DNA from: a bacterium
GTDB lineage: Bacteria; SZUA-79; Acidulodesulfobacterales; Acidulodesulfobacteraceae
Direction: 5' to 3'
DNA length: 27,386 nucleotides
NCBI GenBank assembly: GCA_021794255.1
Contig: JAJYRF010000005.1
Span: 1-27,386, forward strand
Position numbers and translations under genes: made by a program. Of this stretch, positions 1-9,027 are shown piece by piece (position 1 is the first letter of the stretch; each line of letters starts with the position of its first letter). The notes below the pieces were generated by a model that saw only the letters and a program-made list of their open reading frames with translations, did no database searches and was not told the origin of the DNA.

Positions 1-99
1 TTTAATAATATTGTTGAAATTGCAGATGATATCCGTTTTTTCGGGACTATCGGCTCGCCTTCAATTTTAATTGATGATGTTCAGATATCGGGTAAATAA
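1..99 (+). CDS. 3' end of an unidentified gene (5' end outside window)
   Basis: An open frame runs from base 1 to a TAA at 97-99, giving the last 32 residues of a protein (ends ...IDDVQISGK). The stop is only 3 nt before the secA start, so the two genes are probably co-transcribed. The tail alternates hydrophobic and polar residues in a beta-like way, but it is too short to assign a family. In some deltaproteobacteria a peptidase gene precedes secA; nothing visible here confirms that. No function is claimed. Confidence 0.6.
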   Translation, partial: FNNIVEIADDIRFFGTIGSPSILIDDVQISGK

Positions 100-102
100 A
101 AT

Positions 103-2700
103 ATGGCTATGAATTTGCTTAAGCAAATATTCGGAACAAGCAATCAAAGGGAAATAAATAGAATAGGACCTATCATTGAACAAATAAATTCTCTTGAAGA
201 AAAATATGCAGCTTTTACTGATGACGAAATTAAAGGAACGACTCTTAAGTTTAAAGAAATTTTTAAAGATTTGACGGATGAAGAGCAGGATAAAAAATTA
301 AATGAAATATTGCCCGATGCTTTTGCGATAGCAAGAGAAGCATCTAAAAGAGCATTAAAAATGCGGCCTTTTGATGTTCAGCTTATCGGAGGAATAGTTC
401 TTCATCGCGGTAAAATAGCGGAAATGACCACAGGAGAAGGAAAAACCCTTGTCGCCGTACTGCCCGCTTATCTTAATAGTCTTACGCAAAGAGGCGTTCA
501 TGTAATCACCGTTAACGACTATCTTGCAAAAAGAGATTCTGAATGGATGGGAAAGGCTTATAATTTATTAGGATTAAGCGTCGGGGTCATTACTAACGAT
601 GTAAGCGATGAAGATAGAAAAAAGGCTTATTGCTGTGATGTTACTTACGGAACTAACAATGAATTCGGCTTTGATTATTTGAGAGATAATATGAAATATT
701 CGCTTGACGATTATGTTCAGCGCGAACTAAATTATGTCATAGTGGACGAAGTAGATTCCGTTCTCATAGATGAAGCAAGAACTCCTTTGATAATTTCAGG
801 CGAAGCCGAAGAGACAACCGAGATGTACTATAAGGTCAATAGAGCAGTTGCTTTCTTAAAAGAAAATGAAGATTATACAGTTGATGAAAAACTTAAAACG
901 GCTATTTTAACGGAAAACGGCATTGAAAAGATTGAAAAAACATTAAACATTAAAAATCTTTACGACCCAAGACATCTTGAAGCTCTTCATGCCGTTAATC
1001 AGGCTCTCAGGGCTCATGCGTGCTATTCTAAAGATGTTGATTATGTAGTAAAAGACAATGAGATTGTTATTGTTGACGAATTTACTGGAAGACTTATGAC
1101 CGGCAGACGTTTTGGGGAAGGGCTGCATCAAGCTATTGAAGCTAAAGAAAGTCTTACCGTTCAAGGAGAAAATCAAACTCTTGCAACTATAACATTCCAG
1201 AATTTTTTCAGAATGTATAGAAAACTTGCCGGAATGACAGGAACTGCCGATACTGAAGCCGAAGAATTTAAAAAAATTTATAATCTCGATGTGGCGATCA
1301 TTCCGACAAATAAGCCTATGGCAAGAAAAGACTATTCAGATCTTGTTTTTGCTACCGAAAATGAAAAATTTTCAGCCATAGCCGATGAAATTGCAGAGTT
1401 GTATAAAAAATCCCAGCCGTCTTTAATAGGCACGGTCTCAATTGAAAAGTCTGAAAAATTAAGCGTTTTGCTAAAAAAAAGAGGAATACCACATGCTGTT
1501 TTAAATGCTAAAAACCATCTGAAAGAAGCTCAGATTATCGCTGCGGCAGGTCAAAGAAAATCAGTTACAATATCTACAAATATGGCAGGGAGGGGAACCG
1601 ATATTGTCCTCGGCGAGGGCGTTGTAGAACTTGGCGGTTTGCATGTTATAGGAACGGAAAGGCATGAGGCAAGAAGAATAGATAACCAGTTAAGAGGAAG
1701 ATCCGGAAGACAGGGCGATGTCGGCTCTTCAAGATTTTATGTTTCATTGGAAGACGACCTTATGAGAATATTCGGCTCCGAGCGATTGTCACCATTTTTA
1801 GAAAAGTTAGGTCTTAAAGACGGGCAGGCAATTGAACATCCTATGATATCAAAATCAATAGAAAATGCTCAGAAGAAAGTTGAAGGACATAATTTTGATA
1901 TAAGAAAGAACTTGATTGATTATGACAATGTTATGAATAAACAGAGGGAAATAATTTATTCTTACAGAAGAAAAATATTGCAGGCTGAAAATTTAGACGA
2001 GATGCATGAATATATTATTTCTGACGCGGAAACAATATTGGAAAACTATTTTGATATTTATATACCTGTTAAAGAACATAATGAAAATTGGAATATAGAA
2101 GGACTTAAAAATGTTATAATGTCAGAATTAAGTATAGAGTTAATATCTGATAATAAAGAAAGTCGGATTAATGAACTAAGGAAATTAGACAGAAAGTTAT
2201 TGTTTGAAAAAGTTTATCTAATGGTTAAAGAAATACTTGAATTAAAACTTGCGGAATTTCCGGAAGAAGAAGCTCTTAATATAGAAAAAGCCTTATATTT
2301 GCAAGCTATAGACAATATCTGGAAAGATTCTCTCACTTCATTAGAATCTTTAAAAGAAGGGATAGGACTTAGAGGTTATGCTCAGCAAAATCCTTTAATA
2401 GAATATCAGAGAGAAGCTTACGAGCTTTTTATTAATATGCAAATACGTATGAAAGAAGAAGCTATAAATTCTATCGCCTTTATCCAAATAGAAGAAGATA
2501 TTACGGGAGAAGAGATTCTTGAAGGCGCCGGTTTTGGAGCAGGAAATATGCTGCTAACGCACGGAAGTTTTATAGGCGAAGGAGATGAAAACGCCGTCAA
2601 ACAAAAACCTATAGTAAAATCTAAAAAAATAGGTAGAAATGAACCTTGCCCATGCGGAAGCGGGAAAAAATATAAAAATTGTCACGGTAAAAATTTATAA
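103..2700 (+). CDS. secA: Protein translocase ATPase SecA
   Basis: SecA is the cytoplasmic ATPase motor that binds preproteins and drives them through the SecYEG channel. The 865-residue product matches family length (about 840-900). Visible features in order: N-terminal [10 protein letters not shown] and the [11 protein letters not shown] segment; Walker A TGEGKT at about residues 110-115; DEAD-like Walker B and adjacent [13 protein letters not shown] at about 215-228; [15 protein letters not shown]; preprotein-crosslinking and second nucleotide-binding domains with [13 protein letters not shown] (about 490-502) and [11 protein letters not shown]; and a C-terminal SEC-C zinc motif, [13 protein letters not shown], in the last 20 residues, which normally binds zinc and contacts SecB or lipid. 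ATG 103 is 3 nt after the upstream stop; an in-frame ATG at 109 is an equally plausible start, and neither has a clear Shine-Dalgarno. A strong hairpin follows the stop. Confidence 0.98.
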   Translation: MAMNLLKQIFGTSNQREINRIGPIIEQINSLEEKYAAFTDDEIKGTTLKFKEIFKDLTDEEQDKKLNEILPDAFAIAREASKRALKMRPFDVQLIGGIVLHRGKIAEMTTGEGKTLVAVLPAYLNSLTQRGVHVITVNDYLAKRDSEWMGKAYNLLGLSVGVITNDVSDEDRKKAYCCDVTYGTNNEFGFDYLRDNMKYSLDDYVQRELNYVIVDEVDSVLIDEARTPLIISGEAEETTEMYYKVNRAVAFLKENEDYTVDEKLKTAILTENGIEKIEKTLNIKNLYDPRHLEALHAVNQALRAHACYSKDVDYVVKDNEIVIVDEFTGRLMTGRRFGEGLHQAIEAKESLTVQGENQTLATITFQNFFRMYRKLAGMTGTADTEAEEFKKIYNLDVAIIPTNKPMARKDYSDLVFATENEKFSAIADEIAELYKKSQPSLIGTVSIEKSEKLSVLLKKRGIPHAVLNAKNHLKEAQIIAAAGQRKSVTISTNMAGRGTDIVLGEGVVELGGLHVIGTERHEARRIDNQLRGRSGRQGDVGSSRFYVSLEDDLMRIFGSERLSPFLEKLGLKDGQAIEHPMISKSIENAQKKVEGHNFDIRKNLIDYDNVMNKQREIIYSYRRKILQAENLDEMHEYIISDAETILENYFDIYIPVKEHNENWNIEGLKNVIMSELSIELISDNKESRINELRKLDRKLLFEKVYLMVKEILELKLAEFPEEEALNIEKALYLQAIDNIWKDSLTSLESLKEGIGLRGYAQQNPLIEYQREAYELFINMQIRMKEEAINSIAFIQIEEDITGEEILEGAGFGAGNMLLTHGSFIGEGDENAVKQKPIVKSKKIGRNEPCPCGSGKKYKNCHGKNL

Positions 2701-2746
2701 ACAGAATTATAAAAAATTATATCAAAACGAACTTATAATTGATTAT

Positions 2747-2788
2747 ATTATTAAAAGGGACAGATTTTAATCTGTCCCTTTTAATAAT
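2747..2788. repeat. REP-like hairpin, copy 1 (downstream of secA)
   Basis: Perfect inverted repeat with 20-nt arms (left arm ATTATTAAAAGGGACAGATT) separated by TT. The inner core, GGGACAGATT / AATCTGTCCC, recurs at 4108-4143 and 6111-6156, while the outer arms are unique to this copy yet still pair. It begins 47 nt after the secA stop and could stop or attenuate transcription, though neither side has a long T-run. The GGGGACAG...CTGTCCCC core resembles palindromes associated with RAYT (IS200-like) transposases; no such transposase is in the window. Confidence 0.85.
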
Positions 2789-2806
2789 CCCTAAAAATTT
2801 AATGTT

Positions 2807-2812
2807 TATAAT
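2807..2812 (+). promoter_or_regulatory. Candidate -10 box for argJ
   Basis: A perfect TATAAT lies 22 nt upstream of the argJ ATG. Transcription starting just downstream would give a leader of roughly 15 nt with no G, hence no Shine-Dalgarno. In DNA this AT-rich, TATAAT occurs often by chance, and no convincing -35 is seen, so this is tentative. Confidence 0.3.
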
Positions 2813-2834
2813 ATTATTATTTAAATAAAAATAT

Positions 2835-4085
2835 ATGAAAATAGAAAATTATCTTTTTTCGGCAAAGGCTTCTGGCTTAAAAAAAAACGGACAGCTTGAT
2901 TTGGCTTTGATTTTTTCTAAAATACCCTTAAGAGTAAGCGCCGTGTTTACAAAAAATAAAATTAAAGCTGCTCCGGTGATATTGTCTAAAAAAAATTCAA
3001 AGAATATTATAAGAGCCGTAATAGTCAACTCAGGCAATGCTAATGCATGCAACGGATTAGACGGTATAAAAGATGCTAAAAAAGTTATGTCTCTTGCGTC
3101 TAAAGCTTTAAATATTAAAGAAGATAATATCTTAATATGTTCAACGGGCGTAATAGGCGAACGGTTAGATACATCAAAAATAGAGCATATTTTCCCCGAA
3201 TTAGTAAAATCATTGTCCGAAGACACGGCTGAAGAGACCGCAAGGTCAATAATGACGACGGATACATTTCCTAAAATATTTGTTAAAAATATAACTATAA
3301 ATAATACAAATTATCATATATTAGGTATGGCGAAAGGTTCAGGTATGATAATGCCTGACATGGCTACTCTGCTTGCTTTTATTTTTACAGATTTGCCTAT
3401 AAAAAAAAGTTTAGGAGATTCTTTATTTAAAGAATGCGTTAAATATTCTTTTAATTCTATAACAGTGGACGGGGATACTTCAACAAACGACACGGCGTTC
3501 TTTTTATACCCTGATGCCGATACTAATTTTGATAATAGCAGGATAAATAATAATATCGGCGATTTTGCCTATCCAGCCGATTCTAATGACGGTATTTCAA
3601 TAGGAATTACAGAAAAAGACATCAGCTATGACATTATAAAAGATTCAGTCAGAGATGTATGTTTTAATCTTGCAAAAATGATTGCGGAGGACGGCGAAGG
3701 CGCTACCAAATTTATAACCGTTGAAGTTATAAATGCATATAGCGAATTTGCAGCAAAAAAAATAGCATTTTCTGTTGCAAATTCTCCTTTAGTTAAAACA
3801 GCTATCGCAGGCGAAGATTTAAACTGGGGCAGAATAATGATGGCGATAGGAAAAGCCGCTGCAAGAATAAAGCCTAATTATATTGATATTTATATTAATA
3901 ATTTTAAAATTGTTGAAAATTCAAAGTCTTTTGGATTTATAGGTATTGAGAATGAAAAAAAAATTATGTCTCCAAAAGAAATAAATATTAAGATTGATTT
4001 AAAATGCGGACCTGCAATTTTTAAAGTTTTAACATGCGATATTACAAAAGAATATATTAATATCAATGCATCTTATAGATCTTGA
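2835..4085 (+). CDS. argJ: Bifunctional ornithine acetyltransferase / N-acetylglutamate synthase ArgJ
   Basis: ArgJ moves the acetyl group from N-acetylornithine to glutamate (cyclic arginine pathway); bifunctional forms also make N-acetylglutamate from acetyl-CoA. The 416-residue product has family length. Seen: LFSAKASGLKKNG at the N terminus, VNSGNANACNG (about residues 63-73), CSTGVIGERLD, and the self-cleavage site KGSGMIMPDMATLLAF, where the predicted precursor is cut before Thr178, which becomes the nucleophile. DGDTSTNDTAFF and AGEDLNWGRIMMAIGKA are also conserved family blocks. The gene follows secA across a hairpin, and secA-argJ adjacency is known in deltaproteobacteria. There is no Shine-Dalgarno. 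Whether it is mono- or bifunctional cannot be decided from sequence alone. Confidence 0.96.
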   Translation: MKIENYLFSAKASGLKKNGQLDLALIFSKIPLRVSAVFTKNKIKAAPVILSKKNSKNIIRAVIVNSGNANACNGLDGIKDAKKVMSLASKALNIKEDNILICSTGVIGERLDTSKIEHIFPELVKSLSEDTAEETARSIMTTDTFPKIFVKNITINNTNYHILGMAKGSGMIMPDMATLLAFIFTDLPIKKSLGDSLFKECVKYSFNSITVDGDTSTNDTAFFLYPDADTNFDNSRINNNIGDFAYPADSNDGISIGITEKDISYDIIKDSVRDVCFNLAKMIAEDGEGATKFITVEVINAYSEFAAKKIAFSVANSPLVKTAIAGEDLNWGRIMMAIGKAAARIKPNYIDIYINNFKIVENSKSFGFIGIENEKKIMSPKEINIKIDLKCGPAIFKVLTCDITKEYININASYRS

Positions 4086-4107
4086 CTACTGACTAAACAT
4101 GGATTAT

Positions 4108-4143
4108 TTTAAAGGGGACAGATTTTAATCCGTCCCCTTTAAA
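4108..4143. repeat. REP-like hairpin, copy 2 (downstream of argJ)
   Basis: Second copy of the GGGGACAGATT / AATCxGTCCCC hairpin, with 17-nt arms and a TT centre. One arm has C where the others have T (CCGTCCCC), giving the only mismatch in the stem. The core matches copies at 2747 and 6111; pairing runs outward through TTTAAA. It lies 23 nt after the argJ stop. Confidence 0.82.
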
Positions 4144-4260
4144 TATTTATATTTAGGCTTATCTTAATAAATAATATCTATGTAAAATTTATAGTATTAT
4201 AGTATTATATTGTTATAAAAATATAAAAATGCGAATTTGTAATATTTTTATTTTATACAC

Positions 4261-4977
4261 ATGAAAATTCCAGTATTATACTATCATAAAATAGATTATC
4301 CCAAAAATACCGCAATATTAAAAGGACTATATGTTACGCCGGAACAGTTTAAATTTCAGATGAAAGTTTTAAAAATTTTAGGGTACCGCACTATTTCCCC
4401 CTATGAACTTCTTCTATTTATTAAAGGTCATAAGCTGCCTTTAAAAAAACCTGTTTTAATAACATTTGACGACGGCTATAAAAATAATTATACTTATGCT
4501 TATCCTATTTTAAAAAGTTTGGGTTTTACCGCTACTATATTTATAAGCTCAGGATATATAGGCAAAACAAACGCGGTTATAGAACAAAACGGAAAAGAAA
4601 AGCAGCCTGAAAATTTTTTGGATAAAAAAGATATTATTGAAATGTCCAATAATGGAATTACGATAGCTTCTCACGGTATCAATCATTATTTTCTTGATAG
4701 TTTAGACGATGACGGGATTCTTATGGGAGAGCTTTTAGCTTCTAAAGCAATCCTTGAAGATTTAATCGGAAAAAAAATTGAATTTTTTTCATATCCCTAT
4801 GGAGCTTATAATGCAAAAGTTATGAGAGAAGCAAAAAACGCCGGGTACAAAGGAGCATTTACTACAAACAAAGGCAAAACTGCCGTAGGAGATAATTCAT
4901 ACGAATTAAAAAGAATATCTATAAACGGACATAATAAAATTTTTAATTTTTTATACAAAATAATTTTCTTGCAATAA
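4261..4977 (+). CDS. Polysaccharide deacetylase (NodB homology domain) family protein
   Basis: Carbohydrate esterase family 4 enzymes remove N- or O-acetyl groups from glycans using a divalent metal. The 238-residue product has an opening PVLYYHKI typical of the PgaB/IcaB-like subgroup, then the NodB motifs: TFDDGY (motif 1, first Asp catalytic, second binds metal; about residues 69-74), SHGINH (motif 2, two metal-binding His) and FSYPYGAYN (motif 3). No signal peptide or transmembrane segment is evident, so location is uncertain. It stands between argJ and rpsB with intergenic gaps of 175 and 196 nt and is probably a separate unit. There is no Shine-Dalgarno before ATG 4261. Substrate (peptidoglycan, exopolysaccharide or other glycan) cannot be named. 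Confidence 0.9.
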   Translation: MKIPVLYYHKIDYPKNTAILKGLYVTPEQFKFQMKVLKILGYRTISPYELLLFIKGHKLPLKKPVLITFDDGYKNNYTYAYPILKSLGFTATIFISSGYIGKTNAVIEQNGKEKQPENFLDKKDIIEMSNNGITIASHGINHYFLDSLDDDGILMGELLASKAILEDLIGKKIEFFSYPYGAYNAKVMREAKNAGYKGAFTTNKGKTAVGDNSYELKRISINGHNKIFNFLYKIIFLQ

Positions 4978-5021
4978 TTCAATAAAAATGATAAAAAGTT
5001 ATGTTTAGATAAAAAAAATCA

Positions 5022-5042
5022 AATAAACCGTATCCGTTTATT
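5022..5042. other. Small inverted repeat in the rpsB leader
   Basis: AATAAAC and GTTTATT form a 7-bp stem around a 7-nt loop (CGTATCC), directly before the 15-bp tandem array. It could be a weak terminator for the deacetylase gene or part of an rpsB leader structure, but no T-run follows it. Confidence 0.3.
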
Positions 5043-5050
5043 ATTTGTGC

Positions 5051-5110
5051 TTGATTTAATTTTAATTGATTTAATTTTAATTGATTTAATTTTAATTGAT
5101 TTAATTTTAA
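5051..5110. repeat. Tandem array, 4 x 15 bp, upstream of rpsB
   Basis: Exactly four perfect copies of TTGATTTAATTTTAA. The array ends 63 nt before the rpsB ATG, so it probably overlaps the rpsB promoter or leader. Each unit carries TTGATT, which could act as a -35 element. The A/T-rich unit resembles, but is not the same as, the arrays at 9946, 15291 and 27257. Confidence 0.95.
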
Positions 5111-5173
5111 TGAATTAATAAAAATTTAATAAATAAATATAAACGGAGAGAACAAAGCACAAAGGAGAAAAAC

Positions 5174-6055
5174 ATGCCATTTACAGTTACAATTAAACAG
5201 TTGTTAGAGTCTGGAGTTCATTTCGGTCACCAGACAAAAAGATGGAACCCAAAAATGAAGCCGTATATTTATGGTGCAAGGAACGGGATTTATATTATAG
5301 ACCTTCAAAATTCTCTCCCTTATTTAAAATCTGCATATGAAAAAATAGTTGAGATTACTAAAAACGGAGGTATAATTCTTTTTGTCGGAACAAAGAAGCA
5401 GGGTGTTTCAATAATAACCGAAGAAGCCCAGAGATGCGGTATGCCTTATGTTACAGAAAGATGGCTCGGCGGTATGCTGACTAATTTTTCAACAATTAAA
5501 TATTCTATCGTAAGATTAAATGAAATTGAAGCTTTAAAAAATTCCGAAGAATTTTCAAAATTTACAAAAAAAGAAATGGGAAGAATGGACAGAGATATAG
5601 AAAAACTTCAAAAAGTTCTCAGTGGCATAAGATATATGAATAAGATACCCGACGGACTGTTTGTGGTAGATACAAACCGCGAGGAAATAGCAGTTAAAGA
5701 AGCAAATAGATTAAATATTCCGATAATTGGCATGGTTGATACCAATGCGGATCCTACCCCCGTTGATTATATTATTCCCGGAAATGACGATGCTATAAGG
5801 TCCATAAAACTAATAGTAAGTATTATAGCCGATGCCGCCATAGAAGGAAAATCAATGTATGAGGCAAAACTTAACAAAACAAAAAATTCTGAAACGCCTA
5901 TCGCCGATATTAACGAACAAACCTTTATACAGAATAATGAAAATGAATCCGTTGCCACTGCTACAGTAGCTGTTAAAGACATTAAAATTAAAGATACTGT
6001 TCAAGATATTAAAGATACGGAAAATGTTGATGCAGCGCCGGCTCAACTTATTTAA
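5174..6055 (+). CDS. rpsB: 30S ribosomal protein S2
   Basis: S2 binds the 16S rRNA head-body junction and helps recruit S1. Family signatures are clear: LLESGVHFGHQTKRWNPKMKPYIYG at the N terminus, VGTKKQ, RWLGGMLTNF and the C-terminal PIIGMVDTNADP followed by YIIPGNDDAIRSI. The start is supported by AAGGAG at 5161-5166 spaced 7 nt from ATG. At 293 residues it is longer than usual (about 240-260): after the core ends near residue 230 there is a roughly 60-residue low-complexity tail rich in Thr, Asn, Asp, Lys and Ala. rpsB opens the conserved rpsB-tsf-pyrH-frr block, with a REP-like hairpin between rpsB and tsf. Confidence 0.98.
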   Translation: MPFTVTIKQLLESGVHFGHQTKRWNPKMKPYIYGARNGIYIIDLQNSLPYLKSAYEKIVEITKNGGIILFVGTKKQGVSIITEEAQRCGMPYVTERWLGGMLTNFSTIKYSIVRLNEIEALKNSEEFSKFTKKEMGRMDRDIEKLQKVLSGIRYMNKIPDGLFVVDTNREEIAVKEANRLNIPIIGMVDTNADPTPVDYIIPGNDDAIRSIKLIVSIIADAAIEGKSMYEAKLNKTKNSETPIADINEQTFIQNNENESVATATVAVKDIKIKDTVQDIKDTENVDAAPAQLI

Positions 6056-6110
6056 ACTGCTATATGTAAGAACTTGACGCAGTATTATAAATTATAAATT
6101 ATTAATTTAA

Positions 6111-6156
6111 TTTTGCATAAAGGGGACAGATTTTAATCTGTCCCCTTTATGCAAAA
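6111..6156. repeat. REP-like hairpin, copy 3 (between rpsB and tsf)
   Basis: Perfect inverted repeat with 22-nt arms and a TT loop. The inner core AAAGGGGACAGATT is shared with the other copies; the outer TTTTGCAT pairs perfectly with ATGCAAAA and is unique to this copy. It sits 55 nt after the rpsB stop and 74 nt before tsf, where it could attenuate tsf relative to rpsB. Confidence 0.87.
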
Positions 6157-6216
6157 AATTATCAATGTTATTTTATATTGCTAATAGTATAAATATTTAA
6201 AATTATCTTTCAAAAT

Positions 6217-6221
6217 GGAGG
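6217..6221 (+). promoter_or_regulatory. Shine-Dalgarno that decides the tsf TTG start
   Basis: GGAGG is spaced 9 nt from TTG 6231. The nearby ATG at 6215 overlaps this site and opens a different frame that stops after about 22 codons, so TTG is the better start. Confidence 0.75.
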
Positions 6222-6230
6222 AAAATACAA

Positions 6231-6836
6231 TTGGAAAAGTCTCCCAGTGTAGATGCAGGTCTTGTGAAAAATTTACGTTCCATAACAGGAGCAGGTTTTG
6301 TAGATTGTAAAAATGCTCTTGTTGAATCAAACGGAGATATTGATAAAGCCATTGAGGTTTTAAGAAAGAAAGGGCTTGCAAGGGCTCAGAAAAAAGCTTC
6401 TAGGGAAACTAAAGAAGGATTGATTTTTTCTTATATACATGCAGGCGGACGTATAGGCGTACTTACAGAAATAAATTGCGAAACAGATTTTGTAGCAAGA
6501 ACAGATGAGTTTCACGAACTTGCAAAAAATATTTCAATGCATATTGCAGCCGCGAATCCGCTATATCTAAAAAAAGAAAATATTTCTCCGGAAGTTATTG
6601 CAAAAGAACGTGAGATTTATAAAGAACAATTAATTACAATGAATAAGCCGCAAGCTGTTAAAGAAAAAATAGTAGACGGAAAATTAGATAAATATTTTCA
6701 GGAAGTTTGTTTATATGAACAACCGTTCATAAAAGATCCTTCAAAAAATATATCTTCTTTAATAGATGAAAATGTCGCAAAGCTTGGAGAGAATATTGTA
6801 GTTAAAAGATATGCAAGATTTCAACTTGGCGAATAA
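6231..6836 (+). CDS. tsf: Translation elongation factor Ts
   Basis: EF-Ts is the guanine-nucleotide exchange factor that recycles EF-Tu-GDP. The 201-residue product is the short form (compare about 280 in E. coli and about 200 in Thermus). Seen: N-terminal UBA-like domain with VKNLRSITGAGFVDCKNAL (residues about 10-28; the common consensus has Met where this has Phe), the linker ending KASRETKEG, the core segment GRIGVLTEINCETDFVARTDEF, and the C-terminal QPFIKD. Translation starts at TTG, supported by GGAGG 9 nt upstream. pyrH follows 16 nt after the stop, so the two are likely co-transcribed. Confidence 0.97.
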   Translation: MEKSPSVDAGLVKNLRSITGAGFVDCKNALVESNGDIDKAIEVLRKKGLARAQKKASRETKEGLIFSYIHAGGRIGVLTEINCETDFVARTDEFHELAKNISMHIAAANPLYLKKENISPEVIAKEREIYKEQLITMNKPQAVKEKIVDGKLDKYFQEVCLYEQPFIKDPSKNISSLIDENVAKLGENIVVKRYARFQLGE

Positions 6837-6852
6837 ACAGGTGAATAAATAA

Positions 6853-7593
6853 ATGGACAATCAGCTTCCGTATAATCGTATTTTACTTAAAGTCAGCGGA
6901 GAAGCGCTTGCAGGAGATAACGGCTGCGGCATTGACTCAAAGGTAATTTTTTTTGTTGCGCAAGAAATAAAATCCGTTGTTGAACTAGGTATAGAAGTTG
7001 CCGTAGTTATAGGCGGGGGCAATATATTCAGAGGATTCAGTTCATCTTCTAAAGGGCTGGGAATAGAAAGGTCTTCGGCTGATTACATGGGTATGCTTGC
7101 AACCGTCATTAATGCGCTTGCTTTGCAAGCGGGATTAGAGGATATCGGCGTTATATCAAGAGTGCAGTCTGCAATAACAATGCAGCAGGTTGCAGAGCCT
7201 TACATAAGACGGAGAGCGATAAGACATCTTGAGAAAAAAAGAATTGTTATTTTTGGAGCAGGAACAGGAAATCCTTATTTTACGACAGATACGGCTGCAT
7301 CTTTAAGAGCAATGGAAATACATGCGGATGTTATACTAAAAGCTACAAGAATTAACGGAGTTTACGATATGGACCCGATGCTTCACAAAACTGCTCTTAA
7401 GTTTTCTAAATTATCATACATAGATGTTTTAAACAAAAATTTAAAAGTTATGGATTCAACTTCAATTTCTATGTGTATGGATAATAATTTGCCGATTATC
7501 GTATTTAATTTATTAACGGCGGGCAATTTGTTAAAAGTTGTAAAGGGAGATGGATCTATCGGAACAATCATCGAAAAAAATTTAAAAAATTAA
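6853..7593 (+). CDS. pyrH: UMP kinase
   Basis: PyrH phosphorylates UMP to UDP with ATP; bacterial UMP kinases belong to the amino-acid kinase fold and form hexamers. The 246-residue protein has typical length and motifs: [11 protein letters not shown] (phosphate-binding, residues about 11-21), [28 protein letters not shown], and [16 protein letters not shown]. It lies 16 nt downstream of tsf with a weak AGGTG ribosome site, as in the conserved tsf-pyrH-frr cluster. Nothing is missing from the active-site motifs. Confidence 0.98.
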   Translation: MDNQLPYNRILLKVSGEALAGDNGCGIDSKVIFFVAQEIKSVVELGIEVAVVIGGGNIFRGFSSSSKGLGIERSSADYMGMLATVINALALQAGLEDIGVISRVQSAITMQQVAEPYIRRRAIRHLEKKRIVIFGAGTGNPYFTTDTAASLRAMEIHADVILKATRINGVYDMDPMLHKTALKFSKLSYIDVLNKNLKVMDSTSISMCMDNNLPIIVFNLLTAGNLLKVVKGDGSIGTIIEKNLKN

Positions 7594-7665
7594 AAATATT
7601 TTACAATATTTATTTTTGATTGCTTTTTATAAACGCTTTATACACTTATTTAAAGGAATGATTCT

Positions 7666-8226
7666 ATGGACGAAAATAAATTAATTTCAGAACTAAAAAA
7701 AGATATGACCAATGCAGCCGAAGCTTATAAAAATGAACTTTCCAGAATTAGAACGGGCAGAGCTTCCGCAGCCTTAGTGGACAATATTACAATTGAATAT
7801 TTTGGAGCATTATCTCCTTTAATAAGGCTTGCAACTGTTTCTATCCCCGACAGCAGAACAATAATGATTAATCCGTGGGATATAAATTCTCTTGGAAGTA
7901 TAGAAAAAGCTATACAAAAACATGACCCGTCTTTAAATCCTTCTAATAACGGCAAAAGTATTACAATACTTATTCCGCAGCTTACGGAAGAAAGAAGAAA
8001 AGATATCAATAAACAAATTAGCAAGATGTCGGAATCTATGAAACAGGAACTGCGCAATATTAGGCGTATAGCTAACGATAAAATAAAATCGGCAGAAAAA
8101 GAAAAAACAATAGATGAAGATAAATCATTTAAACTGCAGAAAAAAGTTCAGGAGTTAACGGATTCTTATATAGAAGAAATTGTTAAAATTACAAAAGCCA
8201 AAGAAAAGGATATCATGGAAATTTGA
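7666..8226 (+). CDS. frr: Ribosome recycling factor
   Basis: RRF works with EF-G to split post-termination ribosomes. The 186-residue product has exactly the family size. Diagnostic segments are the helix with ELSRIRTGRASAALVDNI (about residues 24-41), the beta-rich domain II with IEYFGALSPLIRLA, and the long C-terminal helix with RRIANDKIKSAEKEKTIDED. The ATG is preceded by AAGGA at 7653-7657. It follows pyrH after 72 nt, in the standard cluster order. Confidence 0.98.
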   Translation: MDENKLISELKKDMTNAAEAYKNELSRIRTGRASAALVDNITIEYFGALSPLIRLATVSIPDSRTIMINPWDINSLGSIEKAIQKHDPSLNPSNNGKSITILIPQLTEERRKDINKQISKMSESMKQELRNIRRIANDKIKSAEKEKTIDEDKSFKLQKKVQELTDSYIEEIVKITKAKEKDIMEI

Positions 8227-8298
8227 TATTTTAAGATAAAATGTATTATATATATTATTTGATTATAGATTATAATTGTTTAATTATAAATAAAATAA

Positions 8299-9027
8299 AT
8301 GAAAGAAAAAATTATATTTGACAATTTACCGCGTCATATAGCAATTATAATGGACGGTAATGGAAGATGGGCAGAAAAAAAAAATTTAGATAGAATTGAA
8401 GGGCATATAAAAGGCATTAAGGCATTAAGAAGTATGCTAAAATTTTCATTAGAAATTGGAATTAAGTATCTTACGGTTTTTGCGTTTTCATCTGAAAATT
8501 GGCAAAGACCTAAAAAAGAAGTAGATTCTTTAATGCATCTTTTAGAACAATATATTTCGGCAGAACTTCCTATGCTTATTAAAAATAAAATAAATTTTAA
8601 TGTTATAGGAAATATTGAAAAAATTCCATATTCGGCAAAAATAAATATTTTAAACGCTATAGATAAAACATCGGGCTATAGCGATATTTTTTTAATATTA
8701 GCTCTGAGCTACGGTTCGCGGGAAGAAATAATTAATTCTGCCGCTAAAGCTGCATTAGACTTTAAAGAAGGCAGGATAAAAAACTTAAATTCAATAAAAG
8801 AGAGTGTTTTTTCTTCATATCTTTACACTAAGGACGTGCCTGATCCTGATTTATTAATAAGGACTGGAGGAGAAAAAAGAATCTCAAATTTTTTACTTTT
8901 TCAGATAGCATATACCGAGTTGTATTTTACTAAAACTATGTGGCCTGATTTCGGAAGAAAAAATCTCATATCCGCTCTTAAAAATTATGAAAAAAGGATT
9001 AGAAGATTTGGGAAAATTAAAGTTTGA
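8299..9027 (+). CDS. uppS: Undecaprenyl diphosphate synthase (cis-prenyltransferase)
   Basis: UppS condenses isopentenyl units onto farnesyl diphosphate to make the C55 lipid carrier for peptidoglycan and surface glycans. The 242-residue protein shows the cis-prenyltransferase motifs: HIAIIMDGNGRWA with catalytic Asp19, FAFSSENW (about residues 67-74), and RTGGEKRISNFLLFQIAYTE near the C terminus. A run of ten A residues follows the first motif (8375-8384), a possible slippage site. No Shine-Dalgarno is seen before the ATG. The 3' end overlaps cdsA, so the two are translationally linked. Confidence 0.97.
   Translation: MKEKIIFDNLPRHIAIIMDGNGRWAEKKNLDRIEGHIKGIKALRSMLKFSLEIGIKYLTVFAFSSENWQRPKKEVDSLMHLLEQYISAELPMLIKNKINFNVIGNIEKIPYSAKINILNAIDKTSGYSDIFLILALSYGSREEIINSAAKAALDFKEGRIKNLNSIKESVFSSYLYTKDVPDPDLLIRTGGEKRISNFLLFQIAYTELYFTKTMWPDFGRKNLISALKNYEKRIRRFGKIKV

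Noticed and set aside
2849..3226. 125-codon open frame opposite argJ
   Set aside because: It lies entirely within argJ, which has complete family motifs; its hydrophobic composition is what the antisense of A/T-rich coding DNA gives.
4210..4257. A/T-only inverted repeat before the deacetylase gene
   Set aside because: ATAAAAATAT and ATATTTTTAT can pair, but with such composition 10-bp A/T palindromes are expected by chance.
6215..6283. ATG upstream of tsf
   Set aside because: It is in another frame, overlaps the GGAGG site and stops after about 22 codons with no EF-Ts similarity.
8375..8384. Poly-A(10) in uppS as a programmed frameshift site
   Set aside because: The frame through the tract gives a complete UppS with all motifs; long A runs are common in DNA this A/T-rich, so no special role is supported.
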